Assembly (NCBI GenBank): GCA_942486035.1
Contig: CALNXK010000079.1
Location: forward strand, 1,125,001-1,189,000
Direction: 5' to 3'
DNA length: 64,000 nucleotides
Source: Porites lobata
Lineage: Eukaryota; Cnidaria; Anthozoa; Scleractinia; Poritidae
Below the pieces are notes generated by a model. It worked only from the letters and a program-made list of their open reading frames with translations, was not told where the DNA came from and did no database searches. The translations under genes were made by a program, and so were the position numbers. This document shows, piece by piece, positions 54,508-64,000 of this stretch. Position 1 is the first letter of the stretch. Each line of letters opens with the position of its first letter.

Positions 54508-54826
54508 TAGGCCCCATTTATGTGAAGAAAAATTGTCCCGGGAAAAAGGGTCTCTCTTCCTTTAGCGACCAATTATATGAGAATAAAACTGACCCTTTGC
54601 CCAGCGCGCGCGCATGCTCTGGTTGTCTAAAACAGCGATCGCGCATGCGTTCAAAGTGTTGTGTGGAGAAACGTTGGCCCCCTACGATCGAAAGGGTGAG
54701 CGGTCTACGCGCGGCACCCTTGTAGCCGAGCGTAAATGTATGAAACGTTGGCGCTCAGGGCGGGTAAAGAAGGAGAGTGACTCTTACAACCCGGACAACG
54801 TTTCTACATATAAACGAGGCCTTAAT
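54508..54826. mobile_element. ~320 bp MITE
   Basis: Left end TAGGCCCCATTTATGTGAAG...GTCCCGGG; right end CCCGGACAACGTTTCTACATATAAACGAGGCCT. The reverse complement relation of the ends and the GAGTGAC / GGGTC blocks are shared with the nested element at 60,660-61,033. Confidence 0.75.
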
Positions 54827-55061
54827 TGGCTTACCAGTAATAGGCATCGAGACGTGACCTGACCTAAATATCGTCTTTCCCTGTTTATACCACGAACAAA
54901 CTGCCCTAGCGTTTGAATCAAAAACTGTGCATCTTTATTGAAGTAGTATAGTAAAGACCGAATTGACTTCTTTTTGGGGAGAATCTCTTAAAGAAGGGAA
55001 GGCGTACATTATGGGAAACGTGCATAGGCATGAAGACCAAGGCAAATTAGCTTTTTAAAGA

Positions 55062-55355
55062 AAATGTCCACATTTCCCATAATGCACCTTATTTGCCCCC
55101 AAAGGTTTTGCATAACCTTTGTTTTCATTTCTCCTGGGTATTGCAGTCGTCCCAAGAGAAATTGAAAACAGTGAATAAGGTGCATTATGGGAAATGTGGA
55201 AGTGGAGCAGGAAACGTGATGTTTTACTCTTCATCCGCCATTTGCACATCTCCCACACGCCTTGTTTGCCCCCCAAAATTTTTCCATAACCTTACACTTT
55301 ATTTCCCCTGGCCATGGATATTACAGTCGTCCCAAGAGAAATTAAAGACTGCTTA
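55062..55355. repeat. Hairpin repeat with tandem half
   Basis: CCACATTTCCCATAATGCAC (55,068) pairs with GTGCATTATGGGAAATGTGG (55,181). The part CAGTCGTCCCAAGAGAAATT occurs twice, at 55,146 and 55,326, so a second diverged copy follows. Confidence 0.75.
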
Positions 55356-55496
55356 TGCAAATTAAGGTCTATTAAAGAAGATGTGGAAATGGCAAGTTCT
55401 CCCTTGTAGCATTTTTACCTTTCGTTTGTTTACGAAAAGAGCACATTTGACAAGAATTTATAAAATGTTTATAACCCTAAACCTAATTAACACAGG

Positions 55497-57490
55497 ATGA
55501 TAAAAGAGGCACGTCGATAATGGGGGGTCCTAAGAAAATGAAATTTTGTGAAATTGGCAAATTTGGCCATTACGGATTCATCAAAGGTCAGGCAAAAAAT
55601 TTAAATGAGACAACAAAAGAGGCCTATTGGCAGTTGGCGATTTTCACGAAAATGGCAAATTGGAGAAAATGTGGAATTGGTCAAGAATCCATCAAAGGTT
55701 TTGCAAAACCTCAAATGAGGTGACAAATAGGGAAATCTTTACAAATGGCGATTAAAAGAAAATGGCAAATTTTGGGCGAAAGAGGGAAGTTTCGGCAAAA
55801 ATGGTGAGTATGCCAAAAAGTCTCTTGCCAAATATTCAAATAAGATGACAAAAAAGGGCGTCTTGACAAATGACGATTTATTTGGCAAGAATTTATAGGT
55901 TTGGCAAAAATTAAAACAAGATGACAAAAGAGGCATGTCGATAATTGTGGGTTTTACGAAAATAACAAGATCGAAATTGACGAATTTGGATTCATCAAAG
56001 ATCTGGCGAAAATTTTAAATGAGACAACAAAAGAGGCCTTCTTGGTTTGCAATCACGTGACAAGGCTGCCATGTTGGGGGGGGGGGTCAATACAATAGAA
56101 TTGTTCTCGAAGAATTAACAGGAAAATAGAGTTCAGTTCCCAGAGGAGAGAATTGAAATGCTTTTGTTCCTGACCACCAGCATGGCCGCCGTGACGTCAA
56201 GTACAAACCAGCAATATTGACAGTTGGCGATTTCACGAAATTGGCAAATTGAGAAAATGGGGAATTGGGCAAGAACCCATCAAAGGTTTGGCAAAAACTC
56301 AAATGAGGTTACAAAGAGGGGGATCTTGACAAATGGCGATTATAAAAAGAAAATGGCAAATTTAGAAGAAAAAGGAAAAAAACTGGGCAAACATGGAGAG
56401 TTCAAGGGTTTGGCCAATTACAAATGAGATGAAAAAAGGGGCAACTTGACAAATGACAATTTTATAAAAATTATTAATTTGGCAAAACATTTATAAAAGT
56501 TTGGCAAAACATTAAGCAGGATGACAAAAGAGGCATGTCGATAATTGTGGGATTTACGAAAATGACATTTTTTGCAAAATTGGCGAATTTGGCAAGGGAT
56601 TCATTAAAGGTCTGGCAAAAAAAATTAAATGAGACAACAAAAGAGGCATATTGACAATTGGCGATTTTCGCGAAAATGGCAAATTTGAGAAAACGGGGAA
56701 TTGGGCAAGAATCCATCAAAGGTTTGGCAAAACCTCAATTGAGGTGACAAAGAGGGGAATCTTGACAAAAGCTATTACAATAAGAAAATGGCAAATTTAG
56801 GCGAAAAAGGCAAATTTCGGCAAAAATGGCGAGTGTGCCAAACATTCATCAAGGGTTTGGCCAAATATTCAAATAAGATGACAAAAAAGGACATCTTGAC
56901 AAATGGCGATTTTAAGAAAATGACAAACTTGGCAGAAATATTTTTTAAGGTTTGGCAAAAATTAAGACAAGATGACAAAAGAGGCATGTCGATAATTGTG
57001 GGTTTTACGAAAATGGCATATTTTGCGAAACCGGAGAATTTGGCAAGGATTGAGACAATGAGACAACAAAACAGGCACATTGACAGTTGGCGATTTACAC
57101 AAAAATGGCAAATTTCAGAAAATGGGGAATTGGGCAAGAATCCATCAACGGTCTGGCAAAACCTCAAATGAGGTGACAAGGAGGGGAATATTGACAACAG
57201 ACAAATTTCGACAAATATGGCGAGTGTGTCCAAAAGATCATCAAGAGTTTGGCCAAATATTCAAATGAGATGACAAAAAAGGGTATGTTGATAGTTGGCG
57301 ATCTTTAGGATGGTAAATTTGGGAAGAATATAACATGAAAGGTTTGAGCAAAATTCAAATGAGATGACAAAAAAGGCTACCGTGACAATTACTGATTTTT
57401 CGAAAAAGGCAAATTTTTGCCAAAAATGGTGAATTTGACAAAGGTTAATCAAATGTTTAGCAAAAACTCATAAATGAGTTGACAAAAAGA
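55497..57490. repeat. Higher-order minisatellite, ~430-450 bp unit of four monomers
   Basis: Monomers of about 93-135 bp each begin near RAGATGACAAAAGAGG and contain GGCAAA-rich text (AAAATGGCAAATTT, ATCATCAAAGGTTTGGCAAA). Four distinct monomer types repeat in the same order. The type marked GTCGATAATTGTGGG lies at about 55,508, 55,930, 56,530 and 56,982. An unrelated ~175 bp element interrupts it at 56,039-56,214. The long minus-strand ORF here (56,775-57,233) is just translated repeat. Confidence 0.9.
56039..56214. mobile_element. ~175 bp TIR insert in the minisatellite
   Basis: The left end TTGGTTTGCAATCACGTGAC and the right end GTGACGTCAAGTACAAACCAG are imperfect reverse complements. It includes a G9-10 run at 56,078-56,088. 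The satellite monomer continues on both sides. Confidence 0.7.
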
Positions 57491-57499
57491 AAGCATGTG

Positions 57500-59020
57500 A
57501 AAATTTGGGTACCAGTTGAGATTGAAATCGAACCTCGTGTGCATGCATATGGTCCCTGATCTAATGGTGCTGAAATGACAGAGAAATATCTGACAATCGA
57601 CGTGACATTGTTATCAAGAAAAAATAAAGCATTTTTATTGTCGTTGACGAAGATAGGTCCTCTGACTGAAATACTTCCATCAATGCATAGAAATGGAATT
57701 ACCTAATTAAGAACACCGTACTAAAAATAAGCTTGAACAAATCTGGCCGTAAAAACGCAAATAATTCGTGTAGTCATAGGTGCATCAGAAGTAATCAACA
57801 AAACAATGTGTTTAGCTGTTTTTGGCAGTAACCTGTGTACAGCCACCCTCTACCCTCAACAGAAAAACTCGATGAGGGAAAAGATCAGTTTTTTAGCATC
57901 ATTTTTGATTATGTTTCCCACGAATTGAAACATAACTGATATGGAGTATTTTCTTGTTTTCTTTTCTTGCTGATGGGATGTGCTGCTGGGCGAGGTCGCA
58001 TTTTCACGTCTAGATTAGTTATAATGAGGTTGAACATTATAATGGTGTCGCACATTTTTGAGTAGGAATTCAACAGAAGATTCGCGGTTGAAAAAGTTGA
58101 CTTTATAAGGTAGATGCATAGAAAGAAAGTGACTACATAAATTGTGATCGCGTAAATTATATTTGTCAAAAAGTGGATAAGAGGGCTTCTATGGGTTCCT
58201 CAGAATAGATACTGTAGTAATGGGGTAGGGGTTCTGAAAGGCCATCGGCATAAACCCAGCAAAAATTATGTTAGTTCGACAGTCAGGATTCATGATCAGA
58301 AAAAAGATACTAGCTCAAAAAAGTAGAGACTTCCAAGTTATGGTTGACAGGACATTCACCCACCTATTTACTTTAGAACATCAATGCCATCGCAGTGCAA
58401 ATTAAACCGTCTGTGATTTAAAACAGTGAGATTTGCCGATTAACCTCATCTACAACCAATGAACGGATTCCTCCCATGATGTAACCCTTTCCGTTTCGAC
58501 CAACTGCACGGATCAATAAAAACTGCCCATTTTTAAAAGACAAAGACATCGTTTGAAACAACATATGCGTTTCAAAAGATGGACCTTGTTGCAAAGTCTT
58601 ATTTTGCGACATTTCAAACTATGGTGCTGTTTCGTACCACACTTTGTGTTATTGCAAAATACGGGGCGTTTTACTCTTCTGTTCTCAGCTCACAAATCAC
58701 GTCCACTCAATTGACCCGATCGGCGTCAGAAAGTCATTCCTGGCAAAAAAAGGTGCACTTAATTACTGGGACCAAGGTTTGCGCTAACGCATAATGTGGT
58801 CTGTGCGTTAACTCAATCTGTGTTCTATGTTTTAAGACCCAGGTTTGGGCCAAAAAAATATCGCAAACCATGTCGAACGTAAATAGTCACATTTTGAGAT
58901 AAGTCGTTCCGTATCCTTTCAATAAACAGGGGAACCCAACGACGGTGTCCTCCCAAATACATTGAAAACCGCTCTTTTTAGGCTACCCAGGGTACGAATA
59001 GATCTACAAGGGCTTCAGTA
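57500..59020. other. Spacer without recognised genes
   Basis: About 1.5 kb. One diverged transposon end (CCTGTGTACAGCCACCCTC) at about 57,830 is related to 45,591. No coding gene recognised. Confidence 0.4.
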
Positions 59021-59025
59021 CTATA

Positions 59026-59551
59026 TTATCGTAAAATTCCAAAAATAATCCGCGGGGCCTTTATTTTTCAAAGGCCCTTTTTGAGGGGCTTATATTCGGA
59101 GGGAAATTTGCGTTTTAAAATCGGCTAGGCTTATACTTAGAGGGAAATTTGCGTCTCAAAATCGAGGGGGCTAGCTTATAGTTAGAAGGAAATGTATGTC
59201 GTCTTGAGGACTTAGACCTTTCTAAAACACAGCCATGCAAGTAGTCCAAGTATACTTTGTCTATATGGACCGAAGAAACCCAAGCCAAGAGTGAGGAGTG
59301 AACTACGCAAACAGAAATAAACTGTGACACTTTCTGACTGCAATCATTTGGGGCATGTGATGGTTCTTTGGCAAAGACAAAAATTTATATATTTTTGCTT
59401 TGTTTTATTTTGTATTTGAGGGCGATTTCCAAGTTCAAGACCCCCGGGGGGAGGGGCTTATATCCGGAGGGGCGATTTTACGGATGATTTTTTGCTTTAC
59501 GAATATGGGGGCTTATATTTCGAGGGGCTTATTTTCGGAATTTTACGGTAT
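59026..59551. mobile_element. ~525 bp MITE with TATCGTAAAATTCC ends
   Basis: ATCGTAAAATTCCAAAAATAA at the left pairs with TTATTTTCGGAATTTTACGGT at the right. Between them, GGGGCTTATATTCGGAGGG blocks recur as diverged tandem copies at 59,085-59,180 and 59,455-59,470. Confidence 0.75.
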
Positions 59552-59619
59552 TTTTCCGAAAATTTTAGGTTCAAATTAACGCACTGCGAAAGTGAGAATT
59601 TTTCTGGTTCCTCTCTCCA

Positions 59620-59840
59620 TCACATTTTCGAATCCGAAAATTTTAGGTTTCCTATTTGTAAGAAAAAATAACCCAAACCTGGAGAGTAATGATGGGAAAA
59701 TTAAACTTCAGAAAATCGTGGGGAATTTATTAGATAAGTGTCGAAAATTGTACGTAAATGAAACGATCACCTAGAAATTTTTAGCCTTCCTCAAGTGATA
59801 GAAAATTCTAGGCAATATTTGCTTCTCCGAACAGCTATTT
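59620..59840. repeat. Dispersed repeat, copy 2
   Basis: Same block as 30,170-30,380 (CCGAAAATTTTAGG, AAATTAAACTTCAGAAAATCG, TTTTTAGCCTTCCTCA), here free of the TIR element found around copy 1. Confidence 0.75.
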
Positions 59841-60655
59841 TACAGAAAATCATCGCTGGGTTCTCCTTAATAGTCGGTATTTTGCGACAGCGCGAATGTG
59901 GTTCCCAGATCGTGGACTATTTATAGGCTTCGGTTTTCAGGCCAGGATTTGAGTTACTGTGGACTATAGAAAGAAGTCACATTTTGCGTTAACTCAATCT
60001 GTGTCCGGCCAATCAACCACCGAAAGTCACACACCTTTCTGTTTCTAGAAAAACTAGTGATTTTACAACCGTTTAGCCTTCATTATTAAAAACAGAAACA
60101 CAACTGTTTCCTGCGCCAATCAAGAATACAACATTTTATGCTTAAAAGACCTGTCTTTGAACGCTTGATTTGCATAATGAACGGAAGCAATTAGTGCCAT
60201 ATTTTCGTATTAAAAAAAAGCGTTCGCTTTTCATTCGAGTTCACAATATTTACAAGATGCAGAGTTGATTATGATCTGTATATGGACTTAGTGGTGAAAA
60301 TATTTTGCGATTTGACTTGTCCTCTCCGACAAGTCTTGGCTATCTTAACGGATATGGGCTAAAATTAAGTTGATCGGTACGAAAATGATAGACGGAGTAT
60401 AAACTGCACAATCCGCTCTTCATATTTTGATAACATGTAAAAACGTGGAATTTAACTTTAACGACCCACAGCCGGTATTGTTTTTTTCGAATTCTTAACC
60501 AATGATCTGTATCCTGCTTACAAGCACGATAACCAAACTCGCGGCGGCTTTGGTTTGGTCCCTGCAACTGGAATGTACCTTCCACTGGGCACGTGGTTTT
60601 TCCGAAATTTCAAATAGGAATTTTTGTTCAATGGAAAGCACGTTAAGTGCCTACG
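59841..60655. other. Spacer without recognised genes
   Basis: About 815 bp. GCGTTAACTCAATCTGTGT at about 59,990 also occurs at 58,805. Nothing else was recognised. Confidence 0.35.
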
Positions 60656-60659
60656 GAGA

Positions 60660-61033
60660 AACGTTGGCTCGGCTAAGAGGCTGACCCTACCATTACAAAA
60701 GAGTGACTGGACAAAGTGGGTCACCCTTCTAGCCGAGCCAACTTTTTGTAATTTAAACGGTTCGGCATGTTTTCAGTAAGGAAATGTGTTTGCCTAGTCC
60801 CTGTACGGCGTTTTCCCAGTCCCTCTCGGTCAATTCGTTTCGGTGACGTATCCGAGGCGAACGGGCGGGAAACATTTTCGCATGGACCACGTGACCCGAA
60901 ACGCTTTGGCCGCGCGGAAAAATGAGACCTAGGGACTAGGCAAGATATGTGTGAAACGTTGCCTCTTCCAGGGAAGCTCGGATAGGCGAGTGACCCTTCT
61001 TCTCGAGAAAAATTTTCCTCATATAAGCGGGGC
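60660..61033. mobile_element. Nested MITEs
   Basis: A hairpin at 60,660-60,746 (ACGTTGGCTCGGCTA with TAGCCGAGCCAACTT) and a right end at 60,985-61,033 (CTCATATAAGCGGGGCCTAAA) resemble the element at 54,508. A separate 155 bp MITE with TTGCCTAGTCCCT / AGGGACTAGGCAA ends (60,789-60,944) sits inside. Confidence 0.75.
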
Positions 61034-61128
61034 CTAAATTTTAGTTCTTGACACTAATTTCCATAGTCCAGCTGACGCACATTTTTATTAACTTTTGTTA
61101 TACAATGTGGAAAAATGAAATTAAAAAA

Positions 61129-61330
61129 TACAGTGGAACCTTGTTGATGCGACCAGCGTTGGGCTATAAAATCCTGGTCGTGATACCGAGGAAGTCGCAT
61201 TAAAGAGGTCTTCAAAATAATAAAATGACTCGGAGATTTTCATGTCTGGGTGGAAAGACTATATGGGAGGTGAACTGAGGCAAGAGGTGGTCGTATAAAC
61301 GGGGTGGTCGCAAGGCGGGGTTCCTCTGTA
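61129..61330. mobile_element. ~202 bp MITE with TACAGTGGAACC ends
   Basis: TACAGTGGAACCTTGTTGATG...GGTCG at the left mirrors GGTGGTCGCAAGGCGGGGTT...CTCTGTA at the right. TA flanks and this end sequence fit the Tc1/mariner-derived type. Confidence 0.8.
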
Positions 61331-62400
61331 TATAAACAGACTGAAACAAGAGTTGGACGATCGAATAACCATGTTCAGATTAGAAGAAAAGTATATACTG
61401 AAAGATAATTGCAGAATGTTTACGAAATCCAAAAAAATGGAACTTGCATAGGCGAGAGGAAAGACAGCCGCCTTATAGGTAATAACGCGGTGAAATAGCT
61501 AGAGATTGAAGCCTGAAGTCAATCAAGGGCACATACAAGGCAACGGGGGCAAGTTGACGTGAAAAACGATATTTTTGGACTTATTTAGTATTGTATGGAA
61601 GCAAACTTTAAGAAAACTCAGGGGAAAAAAACACGATTTGGATTGTTAGTACAATAATATACTACTTCTGGCAAGAACATTCAAAAAAGGCGTCGCTCAA
61701 ATGGTTAGATTGGGAAGCCTGTGAATACTGTCACGCAACACTTTTGACCAGACTTTTAAAGTTTTACTATCAAAATCGCAGTTTTTGTGAGACCTAGAAT
61801 TTTTAAATGGCAATGGATGTAAAAGGGTGACTGCGGAAAAGAGAGGCCATGTTCTGTTTGAGGTTATTTTCACGAACCACGTTTCCCGGAGTTTTTGGAT
61901 CTTCGGTTGATTAGCATGGGACAAGGCGCAATGCCAGCTGACGAGAACGGGAAAACGCATTTGAGATAACAAAAATTATTGTTTAGTACAAATGTGTTTA
62001 ATAAGTGCGATTGTGAGTTAAGTTTCTTTTGGAGAGCCCAGCCATCGTGACTTGTCGAGCAACAACCAACCGACTTTCTTGAAAAGTCTCATATTTGAAG
62101 CAAAATTTATTCAACTTCAGAAGGTTCGAGTGAAGTAAAAATTTAATTACTCAGGCCACTTCTTACATATGTTTTAGCACAATGTTTAAATAACAAATGA
62201 CTTGATTTTCAGGTAAAACCAAGGTGTAGCACATGCCTAAAATTTGAAACGAAACTTTCACCCTGAATTTAAAATTCGTTTAGTCGAAAAAGAACCCAAA
62301 CTAAAATAACATTGTTTATCTTGCAGATTATCGTTAAGATAAGAATTCAACACCAGACCAGAAGTAGAACCTTTTATAAATTGATTTATTGGGAAATATT
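61331..62400. other. Spacer without recognised genes
   Basis: About 1.07 kb with no domain-bearing ORF and no clear terminal repeats. Confidence 0.35.
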
Positions 62401-62404
62401 TTAC

Positions 62405-62667
62405 CCCACTTTCTTCCTGTGTGCGTGCGAGCGAAGTTTTGAGACCGCCTCCTTTTGACTCAAATTTTGGTTGTTTTCAAGTCGCGGACCACGAGAATTG
62501 ATTTTGTCGATTTTCTCCAAATCCAAGCGGCCTTTTGAAAAACAAACTACACCACGTTTAGTTACTTACTTATGCCTATCTATGGACAAGATATAGGCGA
62601 AAATGATTTTTTGACTGTGGCTGCGAAATTTCGATTTTGCTCGATTTTTACAGACATTTGCTCTTAA
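62405..62667 (+). repeat. Solo right end of the TTAA element family
   Basis: Ends GATTTTGCTCGATTTTTACAG...TTTGCTCTTAA. It aligns with 12,030-12,171 (GATTTTGGTCGATTTTTGCAT...ATTCGCTCTTAA), including the AAACYACAYMRCGTTT and TGATTTTTTGA segments. The matching left end was not found nearby. Confidence 0.6.
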
Positions 62668-62820
62668 TTCATCAGTTAGGTTCGGCACATGAGTGGAGCG
62701 GGCGTCTGAACCGGGCCTAAGGTCCCTATTACTTAGCGCGCCCAGCCAAAACAGCTATGCTACGCAGGCTAGGAGTGGTGGGGCTGTAGCCAGCGATAAC
62801 TGTCAATCAACTTTCCGTTA

Positions 62821-63069
62821 ACCAATAGAATGCGTTTTTATTTCCTCCAATCAAAGTGCGCTGTGATCGTGTCTTCTTCATATGACTTGCCAACTATGGG
62901 AGGGCTGTAGTATGGGTTTTGTTCGTTTCGTTTTCCAGATCCTGTGGAAGACTTGTGTATGAAACAGTTTTGGAGCGTTTTCCCCGATGAGTTTTTGGAG
63001 AATTTTACAAAAGTTTGAAGTATTTTCGAAACTTTCCTCGGTCAACGCATATGTTCATATGTTGGAGAG
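62821..63069 (+). promoter_or_regulatory. Putative promoter of the duplicated small gene, copy B
   Basis: The same block as 43,473-43,721 (ACCAATAGAATGCG, CCAATCAAAG, GACTTGTGTWTGAAACAGTT), with about 18 bp inserted near 63,045. Confidence 0.45.
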
Positions 63070-63197
63070 CTATAAAGCTTGGGACAAGGATGAAAGCATA
63101 AGCCTCGTGCCCAAATAAAGAGTTCGAAGAAGGACAGTAGCAAGAAGAATGATCCAGTAAGAAGAAAAAGTGATGTAATGATTTTGGAGCTTCTGGG
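63070..63197 (+). CDS. First-exon candidate, small gene copy B
   Basis: A frame open to the donor GG/GTAAGG reads KSSKKDSSKKNDPVRRKSD then VMILELLG, in phase 2, which fits an exon like 48,627-48,679. The expected initiator ATG is out of frame by one base here (copy A keeps it), and the next in-frame Met is six codons before the donor. Copy B downstream exons lie outside the window. Whether it is expressed is unknown. Confidence 0.4.
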
Positions 63198-64000
63198 GTA
63201 AGGTGTTATGTGCAGTTCTTTCAAAAGGCTTTTTTATATAAGGATTAGAGTCATGGTACAGATAACCTCAAGCTACGCTACTGTAGCTCTTGTTTTATAG
63301 ATCGTGAAGTTGTGAGCTTTTTTGATTTTGCTGCAAATTGTAAGTTAAGTTGCATGTAAAAAATGACCGTAACAAGAAAAAACTGAAGCATTGTTCGTGG
63401 GGATTTTGAAGTCTTTCTTTAGAAAATAATATATAAACACTTGATTTTAGAAAATGAGAACCTATTTCAAAGTTTAGGCTGAAGAGTTTCCAGTGTATAT
63501 GATCATGAGGGCCCTCAATTGCAAATTAGCAAATTTAGGGATTAGTGCAGTCATTCAGGCAGCCGACTGCATGACTCCCTGAAAGTGTCTAAGAATAGTA
63601 ATGTGGGAATTCAATGTGGATGTGTTTTGCTTTTGATTTGGAAGATAACGCTGTTAGACTTTTTTGGATCAAAATTCTGCTAGAAATGTGAGTGCAGTTT
63701 AGCATGGGTTCTTGCTTACTACTGCTTTCAATTTTTATGTGGTCAACTCTCTAAGATAAACACCTCTGAGATCAGAAAAAAGGATCTGTCTTAAAGAGAT
63801 ATCTGTCTTGTAGAGAATCCTATGAAGGGAGTAAAGCAAAGCAGGGACCAGCTCAAGGTGTCCAATTTATGGTGTTGTGAGACGTCCGTTAAGGGATTTT
63901 GTATTATAAAATTCAGCATGAGTGCTGCAGTAGTCCTGGACTCACTATTATGCTGAATTTCAATACATACAATAGAAAGAGGCCTTACTGTGGGTGTGAG
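63198..64000 (+). other. Intron 1 of copy B, duplicated from 43,813-44,502
   Basis: Tracks the copy A intron (AAAGGCTTTTTTATATA, AATTCAATGTGGATGTGTTTT, CTCACTATTATGCTGAATTT) with several insertions, such as GCAGTCATTCAGGCAGCCG near 63,547. It continues past the window end. Confidence 0.75.

Noticed and set aside
55520..57452. Several ORFs up to 152 residues on both strands
   Set aside because: They are translations of the GGCAAA-rich minisatellite monomers and open by virtue of the repeat composition.
1..64000. tRNA or rRNA genes
   Set aside because: None recognised by eye; a covariance-model scan would be needed to exclude a diverged tRNA-derived SINE.

Overview
The window reads as an animal nuclear genome, most likely a cnidarian and plausibly a stony coral. 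Host coding sequence is sparse and split into short exons with GT/AG boundaries, and the base composition is AT-rich. Retroelements span several classes (Jockey-like LINE, BEL/Pao, Gypsy, DIRS-type) and inverted-repeat DNA elements are dense. The recognisable host domains are ZU5-UPA-Death and a DZIP3-type HEPN domain, families that I recall as expanded in corals. The species assignment is inference.

1-12,545: a broken LINE (1-2219) whose last 3' part lies at 12,168-12,545. Between the two sits a ~9.95 kb element bounded by TTAA and carrying ~580 bp inverted repeats. Removing it and one TTAA restores the LINE reading frame. A defective BEL/Pao retrotransposon (2886-8806) is nested just inside the left inverted repeat. 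12,830-21,067: a minus-strand gene with ZU5, UPA and Death domains. Its main exon is split by a 6.7 kb plus-strand Gypsy element (13,771-20,500) with identical 154 bp LTRs and an AAGA target duplication, so the insertion is recent. 21,068-25,400: AT-rich sequence with a perfect 58 bp palindrome, a tandem array of CRE-like TGACGTCA sites, and an unusual patch with an intronless eRF1-like fragment, a C2H2-like ORF and an unassigned ORF cut by a MITE. 25,250-29,530: mixed retroelement debris dominated by a rearranged DIRS-type element (RT, RNase H, tyrosine recombinase), with an internal inversion and a ~757 bp tandem duplication. 29,615-31,016: a non-autonomous element with an 8 bp target duplication (hAT-like).

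31,995-32,967: a DZIP3/HEPN exon on the minus strand. 33,059-41,640: two large inverted copies of one repetitive element flanking MITEs and inverted repeats. 43,473-52,833: a candidate small plus-strand gene, with a promoter/first-exon block, a 53 bp exon at 48.6 kb and a terminal exon at 52.7 kb. Its introns carry MITEs and a minus-strand Gypsy relic (49.7-51.5 kb). The promoter/first-exon block recurs at 62,821-64,000, so this looks like a segmental duplication. 54,500-61,330 is mostly repeats: several MITEs and a higher-order minisatellite (55,497-57,490).

No rRNA, tRNA, CRISPR array or bacterial operon was recognised. Most of the window is repeat-derived. The host genes with domain support are the ZU5-UPA-Death gene and the HEPN gene.
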